Shown here: in pieces, positions 9,064 to 17,120 of the stretch
Position numbering within the stretch: the stretch's first letter is position 1
Layout: every line of letters begins with the position of its first letter
From: Streptomyces sp. NBC_00572
GTDB lineage: Bacteria > Actinomycetota > Actinomycetes > Streptomycetales > Streptomycetaceae
NCBI RefSeq assembly: GCF_026341815.1
Contig: NZ_JAPENX010000001.1
Location: 5,022,001 to 5,086,000 of the forward strand
Direction of reading: 5' to 3'
Length of the DNA: 64,000 bases
Position numbers and translations under genes: made by a program
The notes under the pieces: generated by a model
Told to the model about the DNA's origin: nothing
Databases searched by the model: none
What the model saw: the letters and a program-made list of their open reading frames with translations, nothing else

Positions 9064-10547
9064 CTGCCCGTACCTGCCCGTCCCTCGCGTGTCTCCCGAC
9101 CGTTGTCCGTACGGCCTCCCTCGCGGCCCGGCTCGTCGGGTTCTGGCAGCGGACCGTCGTTCGGCGTCGAGGAGCCGAGATCGTAGTGCTTGACGGAGCT
9201 GCTTCCTGACATGTCGAACTCCTGCGCGAGGCCTGTTGTGTGCAGTCGTGCCATCTGGCCGTCGGGAATGTCCATCACGCCGAAGATGTCGACGCCCTTG
9301 TTCTCGTCCCAGTTGTAGCGGTCCCAAGCGTTGGCTTGGTAGTCGAGGCCGACCTCGGGGTTGCCGTCGGCATCCGGGACGACCGTGACGACGCCGGTGA
9401 CGTTCGCCCTCGTGGAGCCGACCGCGTAGAACCAGTTCTGGTTGCTGTCCCGGGTGAAGCTGTAGTCGTTGATGTTGGGCGTCTCCACCGGGATCGACAC
9501 CGGCTTCCCGCCATTGGCTTTGAACTCGGCGAGAGCCATCTCCCGCCATTCGTCCTGGTACATCCTGATGTGCCCGTCGATGTGCTTCCTGAAGCCGTCG
9601 TCGTCGGCCATCATCTTGTCGACGGGCAGGTTCATGGGCTTGCCGTCATTGTCGAGGTAGTGATCCATGTGGCGGCCCGCGTCGACCAAGTCCATCGCGT
9701 CCGCGCCTTCCGTGATTCCCCGCATCTTTGCGAGCGTGGCCCACTCCTGGAAGCCCGGCTTCTCCGCGTCGTACGGACCCGATCCCTTGTCCGGGGCGAT
9801 CTGCTTCATGGACGGGCTGAGCAGCCCGGCCGCCACCAGGTTGTCTTCTTGTCTCGCCCACAGGTCCGCTCTGGCTTCCGGACTCAGGGAACGCCACAGG
9901 CGTACCAGCTCAGCACGTTGTTCCTCGTTCGCACCCTCGCCGAGCGACGCGAGCTTGGTCGCGCGGGGCAGCTGGTCCTCGTCGAGCGAGGTGTACATGG
10001 CATGGCCGGCATTGTGCACATCGCCGCCGTGGCTGCGCTTCAGGGCCCGAGTGGCGGCGGCGTCGATCTCCGCGGCATGGGAGAGGAGGCCGGTGAGAGT
10101 GTCTGCGTACCACTGCATCAAGTCCTTGGTCCGCTGCGTCGTCCCCTCCGGGGTGCACATCGCCTCCATGACCCGGACGGTGCCGTTGCCGCCGTCCGTC
10201 ACCAGCAGGCCGGGGTCCTTCTCCGAGCCCTTGGCGGCTTCCTCGGTGAGCGCCTTCGCCCGCTTCTGGATGCTGACGAGCTCCGTGTGGGCGTCCGCGA
10301 GAACGGCGTGGATGCTGGTGGCCTCGGACTTGAGATCCGTGATCTCCTTCGCGGCGCCGGCCACGAACTCCCTGGTGACGTCGGCATTGACGCCTTTCCA
10401 CCGGGCCTGTTCCGACGTGCGCAGCAAGCCGTCCCTGGCGGCGGTCTCCAGCTTGGCGAGCTTGCCGGCCATGGCCTTCCAATCACCGACGGCGGTATCG
10501 AGCTTGCCGAGGTCCATGCCCATGAGGTCGGTATATGTGAGCGTCAT
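9060..10547 (-). CDS. WXG/LXG-like secreted-substrate protein, toxin-like
   Basis: 495 aa from ATG 10547, preceded by a purine-rich GGACGG. Residues 1-130 are predicted helical and rich in Ala, Lys and Glu, with single Trp residues (VGDWKAMAG, ARWKGVN), resembling the N-terminal hairpin of WXG100/LXG secretion substrates. The middle is charged and helical. The C-terminal 120 residues form a distinct segment around YSFTRDSNQNWFYAVGS and VGLDYQANAWDRYNWDE, followed by a Pro/Glu/Gly-rich tail. No signal peptide. It sits 14 nt behind a small helical protein and is coupled to a membrane protein, the layout of an ESX-type or polymorphic-toxin cassette. The enzymatic activity of the C-terminus is unknown. 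Confidence 0.72.
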   Translation of the reverse strand: MTLTYTDLMGMDLGKLDTAVGDWKAMAGKLAKLETAARDGLLRTSEQARWKGVNADVTREFVAGAAKEITDLKSEATSIHAVLADAHTELVSIQKRAKALTEEAAKGSEKDPGLLVTDGGNGTVRVMEAMCTPEGTTQRTKDLMQWYADTLTGLLSHAAEIDAAATRALKRSHGGDVHNAGHAMYTSLDEDQLPRATKLASLGEGANEEQRAELVRLWRSLSPEARADLWARQEDNLVAAGLLSPSMKQIAPDKGSGPYDAEKPGFQEWATLAKMRGITEGADAMDLVDAGRHMDHYLDNDGKPMNLPVDKMMADDDGFRKHIDGHIRMYQDEWREMALAEFKANGGKPVSIPVETPNINDYSFTRDSNQNWFYAVGSTRANVTGVVTVVPDADGNPEVGLDYQANAWDRYNWDENKGVDIFGVMDIPDGQMARLHTTGLAQEFDMSGSSSVKHYDLGSSTPNDGPLPEPDEPGREGGRTDNGRETREGRAGTGR

Positions 10548-10561
10548 CGGTCCACCGTCCT

Positions 10562-11038
10562 TCAGCGCACGTACGTGGAGATCTCCGAGACCGAGACGGC
10601 GGTGCCGTCGCGGTGCCGCAGCGAGTCCTCGATGCGCTTGTCGTTCTCCGCGTACGACCTCTTCGAGTAGTCGAGGTGGTTCGAGATGTGCGCGCACATT
10701 TGCAGGACCGTCTTCACCTGGGAATCCCACACGGAGAGTGTGGTCAGCAGCTCATTGCCCATAGTCATGTGCCGCAAAGACAACTCGTTGGCGGCCTGCA
10801 CCGTCGCCCCCTCCCCGCTCTTGTCGCTGCCGACGCCCGCGATGTCGGGCTCTTCGCGTAACTGCTCGTGCAACAGATATGCCTCGTGCCCCACGGCACC
10901 CAGGTCGTCCTGTGCGACGACCAGATTCATCGACCCCGAACCCGCACCTCCCGGACCGGCCGAGTTGAGCCGAGTACTCGCCGACTGTCGATCCCTTGAC
11001 GCGGACACGACCGCGGCCCAATCGTCGTCGAATCCCAT
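10562..11038 (-). CDS. Small helical protein, WXG100-like partner
   Basis: 158 aa from ATG 11038 with GGGGAGAG eight nt upstream. Residues 40-150 are mostly helical (DDLGAVGHEAYLLHEQLREE, then LLTTLSVWDSQVKTVLQM and ISNHLDYSKRSY), the two-helix pattern of WXG100-superfamily chaperone or co-secretion partners. The N-terminal 35 residues are Gly/Ser-rich and probably disordered. It precedes the toxin-like gene by 14 nt on the same strand, so the two products likely pair. The family is not firmly recognised. Confidence 0.7.
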   Translation of the reverse strand: MGFDDDWAAVVSASRDRQSASTRLNSAGPGGAGSGSMNLVVAQDDLGAVGHEAYLLHEQLREEPDIAGVGSDKSGEGATVQAANELSLRHMTMGNELLTTLSVWDSQVKTVLQMCAHISNHLDYSKRSYAENDKRIEDSLRHRDGTAVSVSEISTYVR

Positions 11039-11056
11039 GACTCTCCCCACTCGACG

Positions 11057-11596
11057 TCAATGGTTTACCGAAAGACTCATGGTAGGCAGGATGTTGGCGT
11101 CATTGCACATGCTATGAGGTGACCACTCCTGTACGAGGGGCCCGATGGCGGAATGGGGATGTCGGTTCACATCCGCACAGCACTGGGCACCCTTCCCCTT
11201 GTCGCCGTCGGCGGGCAGGCGCCAGTCGGTCTCGATGCCCCGTTCCACGGCCGGCTCGCTGCTGAAGCCGATGAGGTCGGGGGTGGGCAGGTAGGTGTCG
11301 CGCAGCCAGAGGAGGAAGGGGGCCGCCTCACCCGCCGTGATGTCGGCCAGCATCACGCAGTCCCGTCCGTGGACGGTTGCGGTGCCGTCGTACTCGGTGC
11401 CGTCGTCGGTGCCCGCCCGGAAGGAGAGGTACGGCTCGCCCTGGTGCGTGCGGTCCTGGCGGACCTTGTAGCGGACCTCGGAGAACGATTCCCGCAGGGC
11501 TTCACCCAGGCCGGCCAGGTCGAGGCCCCAGGCGTGCGGTTCCCGCTCCGGGGCGTGGAACAAGAACGTGGTCCGGTCGTCGTCATCGTGCGTCAT
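11057..11596 (-). CDS. Candidate immunity protein
   Basis: 179 aa from ATG 11596, starting 30 nt after the stop of a frameshifted toxin C-terminus. Residues 1-125 look like a normal compact acidic protein (GLGEALRESFSEVRYKVRQD, CVMLADITAGEAAPFLLWLR). The last 45 residues, after TDWRLPADGD, have poorer codon bias and no domain character. The true C-terminus may therefore have been altered by a frameshift near 11200. Small, acidic and directly behind a toxin end is the typical picture of an immunity gene. I do not recognise the family, so the role is inferred from context. Confidence 0.6.
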   Translation of the reverse strand: MTHDDDDRTTFLFHAPEREPHAWGLDLAGLGEALRESFSEVRYKVRQDRTHQGEPYLSFRAGTDDGTEYDGTATVHGRDCVMLADITAGEAAPFLLWLRDTYLPTPDLIGFSSEPAVERGIETDWRLPADGDKGKGAQCCADVNRHPHSAIGPLVQEWSPHSMCNDANILPTMSLSVNH

Positions 11597-11626
11597 GGGG
11601 TGTGTCCTTCCTGGGGCGGGGCAGGG

Positions 11627-11930
11627 TCACTTCACGTACCGGGCGGTTCCGGGACGCTGCTGGAGGGCCATGAGCGTCTGCCAGTACGCCGCGGCTTCCT
11701 TGTCGTTGGTGACGATCTCCCAACCTCGGATCTGCTGGCGCTCGTCCATCGTCTGCCGGTGCCTCTCTCAAGCTCGCTCTCTTCCCTGCCGATCAGGATG
11801 TCCTTCCGGTTCCACTTCTTCGCGCCGGCCGGTTTGAACTCGCCCTTGTCTCGAAGGCGGACGGGCGGAGCCACACGGGCCTGGCCGTGGATTCCCGCGA
11901 AGACTCCGGGCGTCTTGCGACGGTAGGGCT
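11627..11930 (-). pseudogene. Frameshifted C-terminal end of a polymorphic toxin
   Basis: From about 11930 a leftward frame reads RRKTPGVFAGIHGQARVAPP and then KPAGAKKWNRKDILIGREE. Near 11755 the sense continues in another frame with MDERQQIRGWEIVTNDKEAA and AYWQTLMALQQRPGTARY, stopping at 11627. No start or N-terminal delivery domain exists upstream, so this is an orphan tail of roughly 95 residues with one frameshift. The residues resemble nuclease-type polymorphic-toxin tails from memory, but I cannot verify the family. The adjoining gene is its likely immunity partner. Confidence 0.55.
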
Positions 11931-12002
11931 GTCAGTGGCTGCCCTCTCGCCTGTGACAGACACGGACGCCCTCCAGATCGCCCCGATCGTGTCGTTGCGG
12001 AC

Positions 12003-12650
12003 GTGGCGTACGAGGAGAAGAGCAGGACCGCTTCGTGGTCCGGAGCCGAGTTCCTCGTCTCAGCCGGATCCAAGACACGGTTCGTCGAGCTCGCCGACAT
12101 CGCGGGGCAATTGATTCTCGAGGAGCTCAGCGACACGCTCGCCGGGTTCCGTACCCTCCTGGGCAAGCAGCGGTGGACGGCGCGGACCGGCACGATCCTC
12201 GTCGCCTTCCGGAACGCGATGGACCATCTGCGTCCGGCCTGTCCCTGTGGCTCGGCCGAGCTCCGGTGGGCCCTCGAACACGTGGCCTTCCACGACCTCC
12301 GCCGGCATCTGGGCGAGGGGGCGGCCGCAGAGGTCTCGAACGAGGCCCGGGAACTCCTCGACGAAGCGTCGGCCTACGCCTTGTTCTCTCTGACCCTGCT
12401 CGACGTCTTCGGCAGGGGGGACTTCGCCCGCCGTCGGGATGAGGCAGCGGCACGCGGCCCCGTCGGGGCTCTGGAGCTGCTCGGCCGCGCCCGTCAGGAG
12501 CTGGAGGTGTCCCCCTACAGTGCACGGCACTTGATCGGATCGATCCGTACCGCGTGGCGGCTGCCGGAGGGGCCGACCGTCGGCCCCTCGGCCACGATTC
12601 CGGCGCCCCGCAGCGCCGACTGCCCGCGCCATCCGAGGGTGTCGGCCTGA
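12003..12650 (+). CDS. Conserved-looking hypothetical protein
   Basis: 215 aa from GTG 12003. Codon third positions are strongly G/C-biased along the whole frame, so it looks coding. The product is soluble and mainly helical, with one CxC cluster (RPACPCGSAEL) in the middle and an acidic helical stretch (EARELLDEASAYALFSLTLL). No membrane segment or signal peptide. I do not recognise a family. It is the only rightward gene before the SapA-like array and is convergent with the AraC gene that follows 47 nt downstream. The last 30 residues, rich in Pro and Arg, look unstructured. Confidence 0.6.
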   Translation: MAYEEKSRTASWSGAEFLVSAGSKTRFVELADIAGQLILEELSDTLAGFRTLLGKQRWTARTGTILVAFRNAMDHLRPACPCGSAELRWALEHVAFHDLRRHLGEGAAAEVSNEARELLDEASAYALFSLTLLDVFGRGDFARRRDEAAARGPVGALELLGRARQELEVSPYSARHLIGSIRTAWRLPEGPTVGPSATIPAPRSADCPRHPRVSA

Positions 12651-12697
12651 TGCTGTCCACACAGCATCATTCGGCTATCCGTGTTGCTGGTGGAGCG

Positions 12698-13654
12698 TCA
12701 GGCGCGGTTGAGGTCGCGCCAGTCCCGTGGAGTGAGGCCGTACTCCTGCTTGAACACCTTGCTGAAGTGAGTCGCGTCCACGAAGCCCCAACCACGCCCG
12801 ATCGCAGCGATCGTTCGGTGCCGGGCGCTCGGCGCGGCCAGTTCCCGATGGCAGCCTGCCAGACGCTGGGAGCGGATCCAGTCGCCCAAGGTGATACCCG
12901 ACCGGGCGAGCAGCGTGTAGAGGTGTCGGACCGAGACGCCGTGGACGGACGCGATGCGCGCAGCCGACAGGTCGCGATCACGTAAGTGCTCCCGCATGTA
13001 TCTCATGATGCGAAGGTTCAGTGTCGTCTCCATCGATTCCCGGGCCAGCTGCGAGTCGCCAAGCCGGGAGGCGACGGCCGCGCGGATCAGTTCGACGCTC
13101 GGCTCAGTGATCACCTGGGCGTGACGTTCGTGGCGGAGTCCGTCCGTGACGGCCAACTGGGAGAAGTACGCGAAGGTAAGGGCGGCAACGGGGTTCTCGG
13201 CGCCGAACGTGACCGCGGTCATCTCCCGCAGGGACCGCTCGGGTAGCGCGAGCGCGCTGCGGGGAAAGCGCAGAAAGTGGTGGTCGACACCGGCCTCGAA
13301 GGAGAGCGCGTACGGAACGGATGTGTCGTAGAGGGCGAACTCTCCCGCTCTCAGTACTGCCTGCCGGTCGTTCTGTTGGACCAGGCTGGTTCCCGTTGCC
13401 TGCAGGCCAAGAAAGACGTACGGCTCGGTGTCCTCTCGCGCCAGCCTTTGCGTCCGCCGTATTGTCAGGCTGGTTGCCTCTCCCGAACAGATGACGATGC
13501 AACCGACCTTATTGAGACTGACCTTGACCGAGAGATCCTGCGGCGGATGATGGTGGTCGATGTCAATTTTTACGACCGACTCCCAGATGGCATGCCGGAC
13601 CGCTTCCGCTCGCTCCTGTGGGGAAAGAGGAGCGGTGTCCAGGGTCGCACTCAC
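12698..13654 (-). CDS. AraC-family transcriptional regulator
   Basis: 318 aa, normal family length. Residues 1-200 form the sensor half of the AraC_binding_2 type (SLTIRRTQRLAREDTEPYVF, GEFALYDTSVPYALSF). The C-terminal 100 residues carry the two helix-turn-helix motifs of AraC/XylS: LSAARIASVHGVSVRHLYTL and the conserved end IGRGWGFVDATHFSKVF, then YGLTPRDWR. The regulated genes are not obvious: the neighbours are a convergent hypothetical gene and, across 470 nt, the divergent SapA-like array. Confidence 0.92.
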   Translation of the reverse strand: MSATLDTAPLSPQERAEAVRHAIWESVVKIDIDHHHPPQDLSVKVSLNKVGCIVICSGEATSLTIRRTQRLAREDTEPYVFLGLQATGTSLVQQNDRQAVLRAGEFALYDTSVPYALSFEAGVDHHFLRFPRSALALPERSLREMTAVTFGAENPVAALTFAYFSQLAVTDGLRHERHAQVITEPSVELIRAAVASRLGDSQLARESMETTLNLRIMRYMREHLRDRDLSAARIASVHGVSVRHLYTLLARSGITLGDWIRSQRLAGCHRELAAPSARHRTIAAIGRGWGFVDATHFSKVFKQEYGLTPRDWRDLNRA

Positions 13655-14121
13655 CTAGCGGACCATCCTCTTCTTCAGCCGGGCTGTGCGCCGCAGGTGG
13701 CCGACATCTGCGACCTTCGCCCCGGACCGTGCTGCTCGCCCACCGAGTCATCCTCCCCCGCGTAGTCCTGTGACCAGAGTGCCAGGGCGCCAGGCAGGGC
13801 GAGCAACAGTGCCCGTTGAGGCCAAGTTCCTTGGTTCCAGGGCTTGTTGGTCAAGTGTGGATTGCGGGCGGCGGGGCCTGGTCCCGACGTGGAGCGCCTG
13901 CGCACAGCTGACCAACTTCTCTGCAGGCACAGCACAGTCGGCGTGACTCGGGAGACCTAGTTTGAAGAGGAAGCAACCGCGGAGAGCCGCGGATCCACTT
14001 CTCAAGGAACCGAGTTCGATGTGCACCTCGGCGTGATCCGGAGCGTGATCCACAAAATTCTCTACCAGCACTCGGATGCGCGATCTCGTTCGTCGCTCGG
14101 AGTCAGTCCTGAAGGAGAGAG
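13655..14121. other. Intergenic region before the SapA-like array
   Basis: 467 nt without a supported gene. It must carry the AraC gene's promoter and that of the SapA-like array. A short perfect inverted repeat, CCGCGG-agag-CCGCGG, lies at 13977-13992. A tandem GTGATCC motif occurs near 14033 and 14044. A GAAGGAGAGAG ribosome site precedes the first array gene at 14111-14121. Nothing else was recognised. Confidence 0.5.
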
Positions 14122-14562
14122 ATGAAGAGAAGTCTCAAGGCTGTCACCACATCGCTGATCGCAAGCGGTGTGCTGCTGATGGCGCTGCCCGCAGCAGCAT
14201 CCGCAGCCGAGATCCAGTCGTATCCCGGAAAGGCTCAGGCGGCCGTCGGTTACAACGGTGCCTGCGGCAGCGGGTACACGGTGATCGACAGCCTACGGCT
14301 GGAGTCGGGCGCCAACGTCTTCCTGACCTATTCGGCCAGTGGCTACAACTGTGTCGTGACAGTCGCCGAATACCCCGGGTCTCCCAGGCCCATGTCGGCG
14401 TGGATCCAGCGGACCGACGACGAAGCCTCCCGTGACTCCGACAGTGCCGAATACACAGCCTACGCCGGCCCGGTCTACGTCTACGCCAAGGGAAGCTGCG
14501 TTGACTGGGGAGGCTCGTACGCATACGGGAAGTACCAGCAATACGGCGCCCACTGCGATTGA
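14122..14562 (+). CDS. SapA-like secreted protein, copy 1
   Basis: 146 aa with a Sec signal peptide (KRSLK, hydrophobic core, cleavage near ASA-AE at residue 29). The mature part follows the spore-associated protein A pattern: CGSGYTVID, then YNCVV, then YAGPVYVYAKGSCVDWGG and a final HCD. Four cysteines at these places probably form two disulfides. It is the first of four adjacent paralogues, behind a strong ribosome site (GGAGAGAG). In Streptomyces coelicolor SapA is found with spores; its molecular function is not known. Confidence 0.85.
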   Translation: MKRSLKAVTTSLIASGVLLMALPAAASAAEIQSYPGKAQAAVGYNGACGSGYTVIDSLRLESGANVFLTYSASGYNCVVTVAEYPGSPRPMSAWIQRTDDEASRDSDSAEYTAYAGPVYVYAKGSCVDWGGSYAYGKYQQYGAHCD

Positions 14563-14659
14563 TGTCGTACCGCGGCACTTTCCGATTTTCCGCATCCCCG
14601 GGTACTCCGGCCCGGGCCACTCGCCTCACTCGCTCGACCGATCGAACGAAGGAGCCTCT

Positions 14660-15097
14660 GTGAGGAAGATCCGGTCACTCTGTCTCCGCGCGGGAGTCAT
14701 CCTGTCCGTAGCGGCGGGCCCGTTCGTCCTTCCGGCCGCGGCCGAAGCTGCCCCGGTCAACGGGACCTACAACGGATCGTGCGGGTCCGGATACGGCGTA
14801 GTCGATTCCCTCGACATCAGCGGTTACGGACGCGCGTTTCTGACCTGGAACAAGTCCAATGGCCACAATTGTGTCGTCACGCAGAGGTACGGGGCGAACG
14901 ACGGTCCCGCCGAGCTCTACTTCATGACGGCCTGGATCCAGCGGACCACGGACGGCTTCGAGGAGGAGGACAAGGGTCTGTACCGCCACTACGCCGGTCC
15001 GGTCTACGCGGACGGGCGGGCCACCTGTATCAACTGGGGCGGCTATGTGGACGACGCACCCACCGGGTCGTACCAGTTCGAGTCGCACTGCGGGTAG
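14660..15097 (+). CDS. SapA-like secreted protein, copy 2
   Basis: 145 aa from GTG 14660, selected because AAGGAG lies 6 nt upstream and a signal peptide begins there (RKIRSLCLRAG, cleavage near AEA-AP). The mature part keeps the four-cysteine SapA pattern: CGSGYGVVD, HNCVV, YAGPVYADGRATCINWGG and a C-terminal HCG. It differs from copy 1 by an acidic loop (FEEEDKG) before the YAGPVY block. It is 97 nt behind copy 1, with no terminator between them, so co-transcription is likely. Confidence 0.85.
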   Translation: MRKIRSLCLRAGVILSVAAGPFVLPAAAEAAPVNGTYNGSCGSGYGVVDSLDISGYGRAFLTWNKSNGHNCVVTQRYGANDGPAELYFMTAWIQRTTDGFEEEDKGLYRHYAGPVYADGRATCINWGGYVDDAPTGSYQFESHCG

Positions 15098-15118
15098 CAG
15101 GCGGAACGGGGAACGTTC

Positions 15119-15550
15119 ATGAGCGTCGAATCATTCGGCTCCGGGCGGCTCCGGGGTCTCAGGATCTCCGCTTCCATGGTCACCGCAGGGGCGATGACAG
15201 CAGGACTGATGGTCCTCGCCGCGCCCGCCGCCGAGGCAGCCGGGTACGGGCTCTGCGGGAGCGGCCACAAGCTCATCGATTCCGCACCGATCGGGGACCT
15301 CGGAATGGCATACCTGACCTGGAACGCGGACTCGGGCCGGAACTGCCTGGTCGTCGTGCGCGGCAATCCGGGCGCCCCTCTGCGGATGAGCGCGGTGATC
15401 GGGCGGGGCGACGGCGTCCAGGACTCCGACTCCGGCTCCTACAGCTCATACGCGGGCCCGGTCTACGTGGACGGCCGCGGCACCTGCATCGACTGGGGCG
15501 GTGTGATCCACGACCAGGAGATCAACCGTTGGCACTCTCACTGCGGCTAG
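15119..15550 (+). CDS. SapA-like secreted protein, copy 3
   Basis: 143 aa from ATG 15119, only 21 nt after copy 2. It has a longer N-region than the others (SVESFGSGRLRGLR) before the hydrophobic core and a cleavage site near AEA-AG. The mature part is the shortest of the four: CGSGHKLID, RNCLVVV, YAGPVYVDGRGTCIDWGG and HCG at the end. It is closest to the usual SapA, whose repeats around DSGSYSSYAGPVY match well. It probably shares a transcript with copies 1, 2 and 4. Confidence 0.85.
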   Translation: MSVESFGSGRLRGLRISASMVTAGAMTAGLMVLAAPAAEAAGYGLCGSGHKLIDSAPIGDLGMAYLTWNADSGRNCLVVVRGNPGAPLRMSAVIGRGDGVQDSDSGSYSSYAGPVYVDGRGTCIDWGGVIHDQEINRWHSHCG

Positions 15551-15630
15551 GCCGTGTCCGGAACGTCCCGCCCGTTCGGGAGCCTCCCGGTGAGACGCGC
15601 ACTTCACCTGACGAGAAAGGGAAAGATCTG

Positions 15631-16077
15631 ATGATCGGCACTCGCAGAAGGATCGGCACGCTCGCCGGCGGCCTCGCTGTGGCGTTGGCCGCCGTGGCGC
15701 TGACTCCGGGAGTGGCCAACGCGGCCTCCAATCCCTACAACGGAATCTGTGGTGCCAACTACACCGTCATCGACCATCTCAAGATGACCAGCGGTGGAAC
15801 GCACCTGGGGGACGCCTACCTCACCTACAACTCCTCCAACGGCTACAACTGTTCGATCATGCAGATCGTGCCAGGGTCGGGAACCATCTTCGCGGAGACC
15901 ACCCTTCAGCTCACCGGTGGCGGCGACGGGGACTCGGACTCCGGCTATTTCTCCTCGTATGCGGGGCCCGTCTACCTTTCCGCGAAGAACAGGTGCATCG
16001 ACTGGATAGGCAGTATCGGGGGAAACAGCTCCGAGAGGCTCGCAAGTCACTTCATCGGCAACTCCCACTGCGGGTGA
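15631..16077 (+). CDS. SapA-like secreted protein, copy 4
   Basis: 148 aa from ATG 15631 with GAAAGGGAAAG upstream. The signal peptide is typical (GTRRRIGTLAGG, core, cleavage near ANA-AS). The mature part has CGANYTVID, YNCSIM, YAGPVYLSAKNRCIDWIG and a final HCG, so all four cysteines are kept. It has a Gly/Asp-rich insertion (GGGDGDSDSG). A UUCG-capped hairpin follows 16 nt after the stop and closes the array. Confidence 0.85.
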   Translation: MIGTRRRIGTLAGGLAVALAAVALTPGVANAASNPYNGICGANYTVIDHLKMTSGGTHLGDAYLTYNSSNGYNCSIMQIVPGSGTIFAETTLQLTGGGDGDSDSGYFSSYAGPVYLSAKNRCIDWIGSIGGNSSERLASHFIGNSHCG

Positions 16078-16093
16078 CCGTCGTACGATCCAA

Positions 16094-16121
16094 CCCCGGG
16101 TGCTGTTCGCAGCACCCGGGG
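16094..16121 (+). terminator. Hairpin terminator with TTCG loop
   Basis: A perfect 12-bp stem, CCCCGGGTGCTG pairing with CAGCACCCGGGG, is closed by the very stable TTCG tetraloop. It starts 16 nt after the stop of the fourth SapA-like gene. There is no T tract, as is common in Streptomyces. It probably ends the array transcript. Confidence 0.8.
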
Positions 16122-16209
16122 AGGAGAACCGGGTGACCACCGAGCCCGACCATCAGGACGCGGTCGCGCAGCTGACGAAGGGGGCGCAGGCCTCGGGTGT
16201 CGACCGAGC

Positions 16210-16598
16210 GGCTGGTCAGCCCAGACAGATTTCGCCGGGCGTGTCATCCGTCCGGCGTGTGGTGCGTACCAACAGGTGGTAGCCGAGGGGGCGTCGAGGA
16301 CATCCTCCGCCTCCTCGACGACGTCGGCGTGGCAGGCCGTGGAGACGGTCGGGACGATGAGGCCGAGCGTAGTGCTGCTGCAGGCGGCGAGCGAGCGTGC
16401 GTCGAAGTGGGGGACGTAGCCGGGTTCGGCGATGGCGGCGCGCGCCCGGGTCTCCGTGGCGGGCCGTACGGCGACCCGGCCGGACAGCACGTCGGAGACG
16501 GTCTGCTCGGTGGCGCCGGTGCGCTCCGCCCCATCCTGCGTCGGCGCCGTGAATGCCTCGATCGTGCCGGTCGACAGGGCGGCGTGCATGGCCGCCAC
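16210..16598 (-). pseudogene. LacI-family regulator, N-terminal remnant
   Basis: The leftward frame contains a LacI-type DNA-binding end: EQTVSDVLSGRVAVRPATET, then RAAIAEPGYVPHFDARSLAA (hinge region), followed by TLGLIVPTV, the start of the sugar-binding core. After about 120 residues the similarity is lost and no core domain follows. The segment before the HTH is also abnormal, with the usual TIxDVAxxAGVS sequence degraded to TIEAFTAPTQDGAERTGAT. The gene is truncated and probably non-functional. It lies next to the large secreted protein gene that such a regulator might once have controlled. Confidence 0.65.
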
Positions 16599-17120
16599 GG
16601 GGAGCGACGGTCGACATGCTCCGCTCGGTGATCGCCTGCGTCGGCTCGTGACGGAAAGTCCAAGCGCCGTGGCGATTCATCCCTAGGCGTCATGACGCGC
16701 GTGCGAGCAGTCTGAGTGCCGCCAAGCACATCCTCACCGACGGGTGGACAGCGGATGAACGTCCTGCCTCGTGCCGCCCCCAACGAGCGCCACCGCGCCG
16801 AACAGCGGCCCGATGAGGCCTCGAAGTGATCGGAAGGTCAGCGGCAGTCGAGACCCGATCTGCCGCTGAGGATCCCCACTCACCGCGTGGCGGACCGGGG
16901 CACCGGGCTCGTCACAGTGGTCGCCTGACCGGCCGGCCGGCACAGAGCCACCCGGCGGGGATCCGGTCCGCGTTCCACACCGCCCGGGGCGGGTCAGTTG
17001 AGCCGCTGATGGGGAGCCGACCGTACGGGCCGTGGCGCCGCCTGAGCACGACCGCCGTCCCCCGGACGCCGGACCATCCACGGAGCCGTCCCCTCTCGGC
17101 TCCTCCGACCAAGGAGAACC
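16599..17120. other. Intergenic region before the large secreted protein
   Basis: About 520 nt with no supported gene in either direction. Long antisense frames here belong to shadows of the following gene. An AAGGAG site at 17111-17116 precedes the next start. No operator or RNA was recognised. Confidence 0.5.

Noticed and set aside
13748..14071. Leftward open frame of 107 codons before the SapA-like array
   Set aside because: No ribosome site, weak codon bias and no recognisable product; kept as intergenic.
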